From: Eonycteris spelaea
Taxonomy: Eukaryota; Chordata; Mammalia; Chiroptera; Pteropodidae
Direction: 5' to 3'
Assembly (NCBI GenBank): GCA_003508835.1
Contig: PUFA01000164.1
Location: forward strand, 2,542,001-2,606,000
DNA: 64,000 nucleotides
Shown: positions 1 through 12,424 of the stretch, piece after piece
Numbering within the stretch: position 1 is the first letter of the stretch
Layout: each line of letters opens with the position of its first letter
Position numbers and translations under genes: made by a program
Notes under the pieces: generated by a model
What the model was told of the DNA's origin: nothing
The model's database searches: none
The model's input: only the letters and a program-made list of their open reading frames with translations

Positions 1-868
1 TTTGTGATGCGCCTGACCAAAATTCAAAACAGTTGAATATTGTTGAAAGTATTAAAGTGGATTCTCATGAAGCAGCAAACCTTCACGATGACAGAAACAG
101 CCCTTCAAGTAGTGTTTCTTGCTTAGAGTCAAAAAACATAAAGTCCAAACACACAAAACCTGTAATTCATTCTAAGCAAAACATGACCACAGATACTCTG
201 AAAAAAATTGTTGCAACAAAGCATGAATTAATGCATAACAAAACTAAAGTTAATGTCAAAAGTGTGAAACGAAATGCTGATGAACCAGAATCTCAGCAAA
301 ATTTTCATAGGCCAGTCAAAGTGAGAAAAAAACAAGTTGATAAGGATTCAAAGATTCAGAGTTTCAATTCTGGGGTTAAATCATTGAAAAATCAAGCGCA
401 TGCCATATCTAAAAAAAAACAAGATCAAACTTTAGTACAGATTTCTAAACCTGTAACTCATTCTTTGGGTGATAGACTTCATGGTCATCCTGGTTGCTCT
501 AAAGAACATCATCCTACACAAACTGGACATTTATTACATCCCTGCCAGAAACAGTGCCATAAACCCCAGCAGCTGGCCCTAGCAGTGAAAACCAATAGTC
601 ATATAAAGGAAGAACTTGAACATTCAGGTGGTATAGAACATTTTAAGGAGGAGGATAAACTGAAACTAAAAAAACCTGAGAAGAACCTACAACCTCGCCA
701 AAGAAGAAGCAGCAAAAGTTTTTCTTTGGATGAGCCACCATTGTTCATTCCAGATAACATAGCTACCATAAAAAGAGAAGGCTCAGATCATAGCTCTTCA
801 TTTGAAAGCAAATATATGTGGACTCCCAGCAAGCAGTGTGGGTTTTGCAAAAAACCGCATGGCAACAG
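1..868 (+). CDS. PHF3: PHF3 exon (partial at 5' side): linker region and first half of PHD finger
   Basis: The frame is open from base 3 (Cys-Asp-Ala-Pro) to the donor at 869 with no stop. The window starts inside this long exon, so its true start is not visible. Most of it is a Lys/Ser/His-rich linker without a recognisable fold, including the acidic-basic stretch HIKEELEHSGGIEHFKEEDK. The last codons, KQCGFCKKPHGN, hold the first zinc-ligand pair of the PHD finger. The exon ends in phase 2 (AG|G, Arg) and joins 6579. The donor is CAG|GTGTGTGT, the start of a GT microsatellite. An ORF call running on to 902 would be intron read-through. Confidence 0.93.
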
Positions 869-901
869 GTGTGTGTGTGTGTTTGTGTGTGTATATGTGT
901 G
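869..901 (+). repeat. (GT)n microsatellite at the PHF3 5' splice site
   Basis: A GT-rich dinucleotide tract with one TTT and one TAT interruption begins at the first base of the intron. The functional donor is the first GT, because only that junction joins in frame to the second half of the PHD finger at 6579. Confidence 0.85.
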
Positions 902-2082
902 ATGTGTACATTGAAGAGAAACTGCCTTTTTTGGGGTGAGATTAATGTGAGAACTTTTTTTATAGAAAGAATTTCTATAAAAGAATTATTTAATATACAA
1001 AGACTTTTACAGAAACAAAACATCAATCCTGGATAAATGATAGAAACATGGAGCCACTGAATTACAAATACGTCATCCTAGAACATTTCTAAAAACATAG
1101 CCTGACCAATAGCTAGTATATATATGGAAATGTTTTGTCATTGTAACCAGTTAGAGAATATAATTTAATGATGACATCTGGGGAAAAAACTTTCTGCTAA
1201 TCAGAAAATTGTTACTCCGTATTGGGTCTGTAAGTTATATATTTTATTTGGCTTGAGAAGAACCTAGTAATAAAGTGTGAAGGTCATAATGCAAATTTAA
1301 TTTTTTTTTGAAGATTTTTTTTTTTTTGGTAATATGACATGCACTCTAACTTAATACCACTACTTCATAACTATCAAACATGACCTTGGAAGGAAATTTG
1401 ATAGCTAAAGTAACTGTTAAATTACCCAGGTGAATTTTGTATGTAATATGGAATGGAGTAAAAACATGTATTTCTTTTTGAATGTTCAGTGATTTGAAAG
1501 ATTTCTTTCTTGTGAATTCTAATCTTTTAAGAAGTGATTTTAGCACTGTCCTTTGACATTCTTTCCTTAGGATTCATATTTCCTACTTTTATGATACTGC
1601 CTCCTGCCCTGTATTTTATTTGCTAGCTTTTTAAGAAAGGAAACACGAAGTGGAGTTTGCAGCTGCAAGATGATCCTGTTCAAGTGTTCAGATTGCTGCT
1701 GGAACTTCTATCAACGTTGATATGATAAAAGAACATTATAACTTGTACTTTGTACTATTGTCCTTACTCATGAAAGTAAATGTTAGAATGACTTTTCCAA
1801 GCACTTTCAGATTACATAAAAATGAAACTCTTTAGGAAGGGACAGTTTAGTAAAGTGTTTTATAATACATTATTTTGCTTTTGGGCAGTGGTGTTTGGGG
1901 AGTGGGTGGGAGATTTTGGGGCTTTTTGGTAAAAAATAAGTTTATATCAAAAGATTTCCTCATTTGTGATTTGGCATTTTTAGCATTAGTGGTTACTTAA
2001 CAACAACATATTCTAGGTTTTAAAAATTGAGACTTATTTTAATATAGTGCTACATTTGCCATCACTTATATGTTCTTTATGG

Positions 2083-2304
2083 TTTATTTTTTTATTTTTA
2101 TTTTATTAGGTGAGGCAGCCCTTGATTGACCTCACAGATTGCAATGACCTTGTCAGTTTACAATCCCTTATTTTTTTATTCGTTATGCCTACAGCGCCTG
2201 GTTGTCTGAGGTGGTCACTCATCCAAGTACTAACCAGGCCTGATCCTGCTTAGCTTCTGAGATCAGATGAGATCAGGCTTGTTCAGGGTAGCATGACTGT
2301 AGAC
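2083..2304 (-). mobile_element. 5S rRNA-derived SINE, long type (MEG-RL-like)
   Basis: Read on the - strand, it starts at 2304 with a 5S rRNA-like body containing the 5S internal promoter region. A 3' module follows, containing AGGGATTGTAAACTGACAAG and a match to the element at 9508. The A/T-rich tail lies at 2083-2110. A 9-bp direct repeat TCTTTATGG flanks it at 2074-2082 and 2305-2313, as expected of L1-mediated retroposition. Several changes from 5S rRNA, including a damaged 3' part of the body, suggest an older copy. The family assignment rests on my memory of megabat MEG SINEs. Confidence 0.85.
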
Positions 2305-5300
2305 TCTTTATGGATTTTTATTTTAAACACCTTATTCAAGTATTCTGAAGTGGGCCTGCTAAATTTTCAGGTCTAAAATAATTAGGGAGGGACAGTGCAT
2401 TTATGTACTTTTTAAAGCCAGCCCTTTCTGTTGGCCAGAATTTCATTTAAAAATCATCACAATTACATGTGGTCAGAGTAATGGAATAGGAGCCTTAAAG
2501 TGAATGAGTTTCTAAAAGGAGACTTTGGCATAAAGTTGAAAGCCATGTTAAGTATGTTAAAAATGTAGCTCATATATAGAAGTTCCTGTTATGATGGCCT
2601 GGTCCTCAGGAGTTTGTTTGCCCATACTTTTTAATGATGATTGTTACTTCAACGTCAACATTATTTTCCTAATATGATGTGTGTGTTGTTTTTTTTTTTA
2701 AACCTAATGCTACCTTTTGGATGTACTCTATAAAACCGAGAGTCTTTGTTCCAGTCTGGAAAATGACTTAGAATATTAGATGTGTAGGGGTTTTAAGTGC
2801 ATTTTATGTCATTGACATGAATAATATATAATAACATTGGAAAACAGTCAATTTTGGAAGTACCATTACACATCTTCAATTTTGTGAATAAAAAACCCTA
2901 AATAATTGATCGTTTTTTTCTTTACATATTAACTAGCCTCTATTTTGATACATTGTACTTGTAAACACTGAGGTTACTCAAAAGATGCACCTGTCATGCA
3001 GCATGTAATTTTATTATTTTAATTCATGCATAAGAATGTGAATTTATTAGGAAGGACTTCTGGAAATAATTTTCACTCAATTTTTTATCTCACACATTAA
3101 CCACATTGAAAGCTGTTTGTTAATCTGACATTTTCTAGCACTGACAGCTTTGCTTCTGTAAAGACTTAACTTCAGCATTTTACATGCATTACAACTGATG
3201 TGTCTCCAGTTGGAGATTATATTTATTAATATAGATTTGTTCATGACATGGCCAAATGTAATATTGCACCATAACTGTATCCTAAAGACAGTAGGTATTG
3301 ACTTGTATTGATTGACTTTATAACAATTTTATACATCATGCTGTTTGTTTTTTTTTTTTTTTTTTGCTTTCATTTATTTTCCTGATTCAGCCTTATAAGA
3401 AAAGTATACATATTATTTGGAAAACCAAACTATTTAACGCTTTTTTTTGTTGTTGTTTTTGAACTACTTTTAAACAAAAGCCAGTAGGTATTATGGAAGG
3501 TAGTTTTAGTCTTTTCATTCTTCTCTACCTTATAGTTTCTAGTTCTCCAGAAGACAGATTTACATTTTAAATGACATTACACTTTCTTGCTCAGTCACGG
3601 AAGATTAGTATATTGGATGAAATTTTTAAAAATCTTAGCAGAATGGGTTCATAGCTTTATACTCAACTTTTTCTGAGAAGGAAGTTTTCTCCTAGAATAA
3701 ATGATTTCTGGTTTTCCTCAGGACTTTTAAGTGATAGATAACCTCCCCCTCTCCCCCCCACCCCTGCAGATTAGGTTGTCAGGGACAAAAACCCTTATAT
3801 AATGTTTATGTGGAATTGAATCCTTTCCTAGAAAAGAGTATATGCACATTCACAGTAATGTGGTTTAGATGTGTCACCGAAAGGAAATGCTTATCAGAGC
3901 TGAAGGCTCATCTTCTAACAGTCGCATTGTTAGTGAACTAATGACATGAATTTGTTAAGAACAGGAGTTGCCTCTGGTTTATTTTGAAGAAACTTGAAAA
4001 TTTGCTAAGAATATATTTTGGCTTATGCCAGAAAGATTAGAATTTTAAATTAGTTTTTAATTATCTTAGAGTAGACCTATTTTAAAAATTTTGTGTATGA
4101 ACATAGAACAGCTACCTCCAAACTCTCATATTTAACTGATTTATGCTAACTTTGTCCACTTAACTTGATCCAGAGATAAACACCCAATATTTATTTTTCT
4201 TTTTCTTAGTGAAAGATTTAATATACAGGTTGTAGTCTTTTTCTGAAGTGATTTTGCCTGTTGGTAATCGGAAATTCAAGGATAGCAGAAAATGGGAAAG
4301 GAATTCTAGTTGTTGACCCATACTGCTCTCCCTCTTAAACTATTAGGAATAACATGAAAAAAATAAAATGTATAATCTCTTGTAATAAGTCATCTTAAAA
4401 AAAACATGGTTCATAAAGTTCATAATACTTCTGAGTTTTAAATCTAAAAGTGTTATATATTTACATATTGGGACATTCAATTTTCAAGTTTTTAGGTTTC
4501 CCCATGGAAATGTGAAATAATTTTATCAGTGGAGTATCTTGATTACTCAGAATTTTATATAACTTCATTATTTTTTACGTAACATCTAAACTATAAAGAT
4601 ATATAGCTGCCACTAAAGATTTGCTTTTCAGAGCCCTAAAGTTTGAAGAGACATTTGCAAAACAAACTTGTAATGAGGCGTGGTGAAATAACAAATTTCA
4701 TGATTGTAAAGCAGTTCTTGGCAAAATAAAATTTGAAACTTTAACATATGCTTTATAAATTGATATTTAGATATGGATTTGGGGCAAAACATGTCCATGA
4801 TCATGGTGTAGGTTTTTAATGTTTTACTGAAAGTATTCGAGACTTGCTTTGAAGAAATCATAGCTCTAATAGTAGAAATAAAGGGGAATCACTGCTTTCC
4901 TTCAATATTTCAAAGATGGTTGCTTTCAAGAAATAGTTCTTAGACTTTGCAACTTGAAACTTAATTTTCTGTTAGCTGGAAGATTTGTATCATTGAAACA
5001 TGGACCCATCTGAAATACCCCCAAAGCTAGAGAAAGCATTTCTGTTTTGCAAACAGATACCCCATGGTTTGAAGGTTTTCTTACTAGGCTTATGACTCCA
5101 AAACATTCTTGTTGGTCTGTTTTATATACGGCATGATTTTTTTTTTTTTTTTGGCCTTTTCCCTGAACCAAATGAATTGTTGGGGGAAATAATTACTTAT
5201 CTGGTAAAGCTAGCACAGGAACTACCAGTTAGGGTATAGAATGGTGAAATACAGTGAAGTCAAGGCTTCCTAATGCAGAACAATATCTTGGTGCACAATA

Positions 5301-6578
5301 GAAAGGCACGTGAGGAAGAACCGTGCTGCTGTTAAGGAGTAAGGCATTTGGCTTGACTTAAGGCACTCTGTGAAAGATTGAAACTGTTCTGATCTTTATA
5401 GTTCCAACATTAAAAAAGAACCTCTGGTGTATTTAGGGCTGGTTGGCCATATCACCCTATTGTCTTTAACATCTTCCTGTTGGATCACAGGTTTTAAAAA
5501 AGTGTTTTGACACCGTTGATGGTGCTACTATTATCAAAATGAGCAGAAAGCCATTAAGTCATTAAAGAATACACCTAAATCCTATTTTCTGAACATGTAA
5601 TGAATTACTAACCTGAAGAAGATAAGAAAATGTTAAACATGATTGAGCTTTGTAGTTTTCCTAACAATGGATTGAAAGTGTGTAAAAAATTTCACCATCT
5701 AATGGCTGTACATTCGATTTGCCATTTTATTCCAAAGTAATTCCAGATTTTCTTTCTAAAGTTAGAAAAACAAGCTTTTTAGAGTCATAAATTTCATGTC
5801 TCTGGACTTTTCATTGGTTAGTGAAGTTGTTTTAGATAAAATGAAGTAAAGGGAAAACATAAGGAGACTGGAAATTTTAAATCATCCTGAATATTAATAT
5901 TTTCATGTTAAAATAGTGATATTTATTTGGGAAAAAGGTTTATTTAAAGCACATGATCAATACTAAGGAAGTCCACAGTCAAGACTACATAAAAGAATTT
6001 CTAACCAAATCAATGTGACACCATGAACCAGAATATTTTGAGCTCAAAGAATAGTTATATAGTTAAGATGGTTAATAAACAATTTGAGAGACTCCATTAT
6101 GATAGTTTTTGAGTTGTATTTTTGTTGCTGTTTTCCTTTGTCACTAAAATGATTGATTGGATAAATGATTTTCCAATTTTATGCTCAGGTCTGTGGTAAA
6201 TGTAACTGATTAATTGCGATCAATCTTTCACAAATCTTTCCACTCTTGGAGAATATTGTTATTCTATACTTTGTTATTCTACACTTTGTTATTTTATGGA
6301 GTATACTGACAAAGTTCAGTTGCCTATTATTTTCATCCTAATGGTTTTTTTCTCACAGTAGTTTCTCATAGCAGAGGGAAAATAGTTGACGTTAAAAGTT
6401 TCATTTTCATAGAATATTCTTTTCTTTAAAAAGTTGCTCCATGTTGAATTGTTAGAATGAATTAAGATGGAATACATGCAAAATATCAAAAAGCCAAATA
6501 TTAAAATTTTAATTTGGTCTTTTGGCAATGGTTTAAGAAAATGCATCAAATAAAAGTTTTTGTTGTTTTATTTTCCAG

Positions 6579-6887
6579 GTTTATGGTTGGCTGTGGGAGA
6601 TGCGATGACTGGTTTCATGGTGATTGTGTTGGGTTAAGTCTTTCTCAAGCACAACAAATGGGAGAGGAGGACAAAGAATATGTGTGTGTGAAATGTTGTG
6701 CTGAAGAAGATAAAAAGACTGAAATAGTAGATCCAGATATTTTGGAAAACCAAGCTAAAGTTGAAGGCCTGAGTGAAGATAAAAAATGGAGTATGAAAAG
6801 CTTGGGTTATCAAAGCACACACCAACAAATGACAAAACCAAATACATAGATGACACAGTGAAGCACAAGGTCAAAATTTTAAAACGG
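6579..6887 (+). CDS. PHF3: PHF3 exon: second half of PHD finger, with a one-base deletion
   Basis: The acceptor is TTTTCCAG before 6579. The exon completes the C4HC3 PHD finger: GCGRCDDWFHGDC supplies two Cys, His and Cys, and YVCVKCC supplies the last pair. The frame (codons at 6580, 6583 and so on) then hits TAG at 6847-6849. From about 6786 the conserved protein continues in the -1 frame: MEYEKLGLSKHTPTNDK, then YIDDTVKHKVKILKR up to the donor at 6888 (GTGAGC). One base is therefore missing in the A-run at 6781-6786, compared with the Asp-Lys-Thr-Met of the human protein. A one-codon insertion, in frame, follows at Thr-Pro-Thr. The next exon joins in phase 0. Confidence 0.9.
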
Positions 6888-9203
6888 GTGAGCTGCTCAC
6901 TAATGCATTCTTTTGTTATTTAAGGAATTTGTATAGACTGACCATGAGAATTTGAAATTTCTTCTTGGGATTTGTTGTTCTAGTGTATGTTTTCAAACAT
7001 TTATCTATACAAATGGATTTTTATTAAAAATTTTTTGGCAATTTTGGTGAAACCAGGTAGTGACATCTTCAGAATATTGAGATCTTATTTCTTAGCATCT
7101 TTTGTACTATTTCTCTCCCTAATTGGATACTTGGAATTTCTGAGGTGGGATCTTCTGTGTTAAGTAAGTGTAAATTGTGCTTGTTGATTAATTTTTTAAA
7201 AAAGTTTTCAGATCATAAATATCTACTGGTCTTTAAACCACATTTGGCATTTTTATTTTCAAGTGGAAGAGTTACTTTCTCTCTGAGGGAAAGTCATCTT
7301 AATTCTTGGACCTTTGTCCCAGTGTTTGCTTGGAACCCTTGCCTCATAATTTTTCTCTTGAAATGTGGACTTTCTAAACGTTGTCAGTTTTCCTTCATAT
7401 TTTTAACTACCTTCTAAAAGTATTTTCTAAATAGAAATTTCAGTATATTTAGTCAATTACAGGAGAAATGCGTAAAGGACGCAGCACTTTATATAATTAA
7501 ATTTTTATTTTCATTGTTTACCTTTTTATTACCTTTGTTTTTTCTAATCATTGATTTGTTATTCTTAAGATAGTGCTAGGGAGGAAACACAGTGGCAACA
7601 ATGTGTATGGATAGTTGAATATGATAATCCAAAAGATATAATATGAATTGCAGAGTTTGAAGGAACTTGGAAATCTTTGACTCCAACCATTCAAATTTGA
7701 GAGCCATAAGCACGTTTTCTCCCAAATCCCTGTTATTTACAAACTCATTTTTTTCAGGTGCTTCTTATATGACAAATCTGGATTGTTTCAGTTCGCCAAA
7801 TCCTTGTGGCAACCACTTTTTCTGTCTGCCAAGACTTTTTGAGAATCAGATTATATCCTTCTAATATGCTGTTGCTTTGTCTGTTGATTTAATTAGCACC
7901 AAGTAATTAATGATGTAGAACTGAAAGCTTCAAGTTTATAGCACACCTTTGCAAAACTTCTATTTGTCAACTATTAATCATCACTTCTTGGGTATAATTT
8001 CTTGACCATTTGGAAATATAGCTCATTGTTTTGTCATTTAGCTTAGTTGTCCCCATCTGGTCTAAAAAGGCATAAAAACATTAACGTTGGGAAAACCCTC
8101 TGTCTGGTATCTATCAGAAAAATAACCGAGGTTATTTGGATTTTGTAAATAGTTTTTGTAAACGCATGTGCTGTCCAAGTGGTTATTGCCTCCTTTTCTT
8201 TTAGATGTTAAACTGTTGAATCTTATCTGGACATACCTGATTTTAGGTTATGGAGTCGAGTCTGCTTTTTAAATATCACTTGTTATCCCTAGATTTTGTG
8301 TTGAACCATTTACTGAGTTCCTTTTGTGTACTTAAAATGGTACCAGACTTTATATGGGTAGATAATGCTGATTTGAAATATGTTCTTGCTCTCAAGTAAA
8401 TCTGGTTGGAGAGGTAGGAAATAAACAAATAAACAAACAAACAAATAAATAATAAATAATAATAAATAAAGATTCCTAGTCTAGAAAAATCAGTTTTTGT
8501 ATGTACTCTTTCTTAAAACCTATGATTATATGTATAGACACAATGTTCTTCTCCCTGTCTTTCAAATACTAGTGTGATGTGATTGATTACTCCCAAGGGT
8601 GACATAATTCTGGTTTCACTAGTAGTTCTTTGTGGATTATGTTAGGACAAGAGTAGCAGGCATGCTTATGGTTTGTTCTTTATTATGGGAGTTAAAATTA
8701 CCCATATAGGTATACTGAGAAGTTAACTGATACATTTATTATAGGTGATTATAACTTCATTTGTTTTAGAATAAAGTGAAAAATATGATAACTGTATCTC
8801 CACAACTTCTCTCTCTTTTTTTCAAAGCCACAGTCAACTAAGAGAACTCTTATTATATCTAATTTTTTTCTAGTATTGTTATTGGGACCATTATCTTAAT
8901 TTTTTAGTTCTCCTCTATAGGAGAACTAAATAGGCTATTATGTATTCTGCAGAAAATAGATACTTAAATGGATTTCCAATGAAAAGGTGAATCTCCTTTT
9001 TGCTAATAATTATTTTTTTGCATCTGTGAAAAACCCTCTAAACAGTTACTGGGCTACAGAATAGAATATGTTTGATATTGCAATAAGTTGTAGTACTAAT
9101 TAAGTTTAATTTTTTAAATCTGTATAGTCTTGAGGCTTACTTTATATTTAAAAATAGTTTAATAGTTTTCATTCTAATGAATTAAGTATTTTTTCCCCCC
9201 TAG
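6888..9203 (+). other. PHF3: PHF3 intron
   Basis: An AT-rich intron of 2.3 kb. At about 8300-8470 there is a degraded, apparently antisense L2-type sequence (ACTGAGTTCCTTTTGTG, and later GGTTGGAGAGGTAGGAAATA). It ends in an A-rich (AAAT/AAAC)n tract at 8420-8470. No coding signal was seen. Confidence 0.5.
8420..8470. repeat. (AAAT/AAAC)n simple repeat
   Basis: A run of AAAT, AAAC and AAT units of about 50 bp, at the edge of a degraded L2-like sequence. Confidence 0.85.
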
Positions 9204-9387
9204 GAATCTGGTGAAAGCAAAAACTCATCAGACTGTAGAGATAGTGAAGTAAAAAAATGGCAGCTAGCTCCTCTTCGAAAGATGGGACAACCAGTTTTAC
9301 CTCGGAGATCCTCAGAAGAAAAAAGTGAAAAAATACCAAAAGAGTCTACAACTGTTACATGCACAGGAGACAAAGCTTCAAAACCAA
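9204..9387 (+). CDS. PHF3: PHF3 exon: linker between PHD finger and TFIIS-like domain
   Basis: The acceptor is CCCCCCTAG. There are 61 full codons plus one base, in phase 0 with the previous exon. It reads ESGESKNSSDC, then KKWQLAPLRKMGQPVLPRRS, a highly conserved basic segment of PHF3, and KSEKIPKESTTVTCTGDKAS. The donor is CCAA|GTAGTG at 9388, and the split codon becomes AGT (Ser) where human PHF3 has Gly, as I recall it. No lesion. Confidence 0.93.
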
Positions 9388-9507
9388 GTAGTGAGATTAA
9401 TAGGAAAATATTATATTCTACTGTATTTTTATTTTATTTCATATAAAATAATCAATAAAAATGATTTAGGTGGTTGACCTTACTTTTAATTAAAAACTCT
9501 TGCTCTA

Positions 9508-9716
9508 GGCTACGGCCATGCCACCCTCAACAAGCCCAATCTCGTCTGATCTCGGAAACTAAGCAGGGTGGGCCTGGTTGGTACTTGGATGGGAGACCAC
9601 CTAGGAAGATCAGGTGCTGTAGGAGTAAAAAAATAAAAAATAAGGGATTGTAAGCTGACAAGGTCATTGCAATCTGTGGGATCAACCAAAGGTTGCCTTG
9701 CAAAACAAACAAACCA
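9508..9716 (+). mobile_element. 5S rRNA-derived SINE, long type, nearly full-length 5S body
   Basis: 9508-9626 aligns along its length to vertebrate 5S rRNA, beginning GGCTACGGCCATGCCACCCT and retaining GATCTCGGAA, CTAAGCAGGG, GCCTGGTT and ACTTGGATGGGAGACC. These cover the box A, intermediate element and box C of the 5S internal promoter. An A-rich linker follows, then the 3' module GGTCATTGCAATCTGTGGG shared with the copy at 2083, and a CAAA-rich tail. The 8-bp direct repeat TTGCTCTA flanks it at 9500-9507 and 9717-9724. The tail module and target-site duplication show it is a SINE and not a 5S gene. Confidence 0.93.
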
Positions 9717-9729
9717 TTGCTCTAAATTC

Positions 9730-11880
9730 TGGGGAAGTACTAATGAACTTAATAAGATAAGGCTCCTGCCCTTGTGCCACTTAACAACTAATAGTAGAAG
9801 ACAATAAGTATACAAATAAGAAATTGACATGCTGTTTTACAGAATTGAGGTACTGTGAAGAAAAAGTAGAGTGATGGGATAGAGAGTCCCAGTTGAGAGT
9901 GGTGGGAGTTTGTTTTAGAGTGGAGGAGGTAACTTGTGAAGTGGGATTTGAAGGGATTGTGAAATTGTTTGGAGGAAGGATTAGGTAGGTGGCACAGCTA
10001 AAAGGCTTTGAGGTAGAAATAAACTTGACATTTGAGGAGCAAGAAAACTACTGTGACGTGAGTGGAAGGTATTACATGAGGGATCAAATGGTGGTAGAAA
10101 ATAAATTTAGAGAAAATTATATTGCAACTTTGAGGCAGAGAGTATATATTCTGAATATAATGGGAAAGCTTTAGAAATTTTATAAAGGGAATGGTGGATC
10201 GTTCTTTTTTTCTGTGGGGATTGATTTAGGTGTTAGGAGAGAGGGAGGGTAGACCATTTAGGAGTCTATAGCAGTATCTAAGAAAAATGATGGTAACTTG
10301 GAACAGAGGTACAGTGGAGGTAGTGAGAAGTGGTCAGATTCGATGTATTTTATGGTAGAGTAGGCAAAACTTGATGAATTAGATGTAGGTAGTAGAAGGA
10401 AAGAGTCTTAGTAGATGATTAGGTTAAGTGTTGGTGGTGGTTGCTGAGATTAGAAAGATAGAAGTAAATTGGGGAGGGATACTGAAAAATGATGTTTGGG
10501 GCATTTTAACATTGAGATGCCTGTTAGACATCCAGGTGGAGGTTTTTGAATAAACCTTTGGCTGATGAGTCAAGCTAGAGAAGATTTGGGGGTGGTATTT
10601 AAATTTGAGATTTATTAGTACAAAGTTATTTAAAATCATGAACTTAGCAGCTACAGAGAGAGTTTAATAATGAAGAGTCAGAAGCAGAGCCTTTAAGGTG
10701 CATCAGCATTTAGATATTAGGAAGAATATAGAGATGGCCTGTGTGAGGTAAGAGACCATACTAGTGGCTTGGAAACCAGATGAAGTTTTAAGAAGCAGGG
10801 AATGATACACTGTTTCACAAAATGCTGTCTGGTCTGGACATCTAATAAGATGAACATAGGTTATTAAATACGTGATTTAGGGAAATAGAGATAATTAGTG
10901 ACCCTGGTTAGAATGATTTTGGTAGAGCAGTGGGGACAAAAGCCAATTTTATTGGCTTATGGAAGAATGGAAAGCAAGAAACAACATACTGATTACAGAT
11001 AACTTTTTCAAGGAATTATGCTGTTAAAGGGAACAAAAGTAATATGGTGGCTAGAGGTGGTTGTGGGATCAAGGACTTTTTAAAAGGAATTAGAGCATGT
11101 TTGTAAGACTAATGGGAATGATCCAGTAGAGAGAAATTTGGTGACATAGGAGAGATTACATGATGGTTGAGATTCAAAATCCCTGAAGGAGACAGGAAGA
11201 GTGGGATCCACATAGAGAGGTTAGGTCTTAGAAAAGGACGACTGTATGTGGTAGGAGGAGGACAGGTGCAAGTAGGGTTAGTAGATTTGATTTTGGGAAG
11301 ATGTGATAACTGACATTTTCTGTTTTCTCAGTAAAAATATGAAGTGAGAAAATCACATGAGGTTGAAATTGGGGAAGGTAGTGTTGGTTTGAGAGGAGAA
11401 AATGTATAAAAATAGAGGTTTTGGAAAGTGGGAGAGTAAATTTTCTACAAAAATTTAACAGGATTAAGGCAGCAGATTGAATTATCTACTTGAGGTTTAT
11501 GGTTATAAATTTAAAATGAGATCTGTCAGCACAGTACTTGTTTTTCTTCAGTTACCTTCAGCTGTTTGTAGACCATTTGGACGAAGGTTATAAGTTGGCT
11601 TTCACCAGGGTTCTGGTTTCGCCAGTGCAGATAATTTAAAAGAGAGAGAATAAGTATGCAAGGTAATTGTGTTGGACTATCTAATCAGAATTGCGTTATG
11701 TGGGAAAGTGAGGGTATGAATGGTAAAAATGATAGATTTAAGAATTGTTGGAAAGGTTCTAGAATAAATAAACTGGTATGATAGGAGGTCAGAGTAGAGG
11801 AATGTTTCACATTAGATTTTGGAGATGCGCATAAAGTAGTGATTGAATGAAAAATCATTTGAAAGCTTAACATTCATTTA
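9730..11880 (-). mobile_element. L2 LINE relic (non-LTR retrotransposon fragment)
   Basis: The + strand reads as degraded antisense L2. Landmarks include GGATTTGAAGGG, GTGGAGGTAGTGAGAAGTGG (from about 10314), GATGCCTGTTAGACATCCAG (10516) and GTAGAGCAGTGGGGACAAA (10922). No open frame survives. The 3' end of the element lies towards 9730, next to the younger 5S SINE. The identification is by memory of the L2 consensus, so borders are approximate. Confidence 0.6.
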
Positions 11881-12149
11881 CCAGTATCAAGCATAATTGT
11901 TTTAAAACCAGAGGCGATTCATCATCATTTTCGTGGTGGTACTAGTAAGATCATTAAATTGTCTGTTCATTAAATAAATTCAGATCAAATTGCCTAGTTT
12001 TTAAAAAATTAATTAATGTGTATATGTGAAGAGTAACTAGTTCTGAAAACCATTATCTAAAATGGAAAAAGTATGTACATATATTTTATAGCTTTAGGGC
12101 CACTTTTTAATCACTCAATTTCTAATTAAAATTTATTTAACTTAGAATT

Positions 12150-12320
12150 TTTTTTTAAATTAAGGTATAATTGACATATAACATTATATTAGTTTCAGGT
12201 CTACAACATAATGACTTGATATTTGTATATATTGTTAAATGATCACCACAGTAAGTCTAGTTAACATCCATCACTATATAGATTTAGAATGTCAGGAATA
12301 TTTCAATATGGAATATTGAG
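12150..12320 (-). mobile_element. L1 3'-end fragment
   Basis: AAGGTATAATTGACATATAA, TTAGTTTCAGGTCTACAACA and GATCACCACAGTAAGTCTAG (12241) match the antisense 3' untranslated part of old mammalian L1M elements. It is truncated and non-coding. Confidence 0.65.
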
Positions 12321-12424
12321 AAATAGTGGTGTTTAATCAATTTTGTTTATAAACTTACATTATGCATTAAGAAAAATATGTTGTTAGGAACAATTTAAAG
12401 TGTTTTGATGTTTATTTAAATCAG

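Larger units (their letters stand above)
869..6578 (+). other. PHF3: PHF3 intron between the two PHD-finger exons
   Basis: This 5.7-kb AT-rich intron holds a 5S rRNA-derived SINE at 2083-2304. T-runs occur near 3347-3365 and 5139-5152, and a C-rich patch near 3743-3768. Short ORFs on both strands here have no recognisable protein character. I see nothing else I can name. Confidence 0.6.
9388..12424 (+). other. PHF3: PHF3 intron filled with SINE, L2 and L1 sequence
   Basis: A 3-kb intron that is almost wholly repeat-derived: a 5S-derived SINE (9508-9716), an antisense L2 relic (about 9730-11880) and an L1 3' fragment (about 12150-12320). ORFs overlapping the SINE are not genes. Confidence 0.65.

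Noticed and set aside
9508..9626. A 5S rRNA gene
   Set aside because: It carries a SINE-type 3' module, an A/CAAA-rich tail and a target-site duplication, and has many substitutions from 5S rRNA.
9510..9830. A 106-codon ORF on -
   Set aside because: Lies in the 5S SINE and adjacent L2 sequence.
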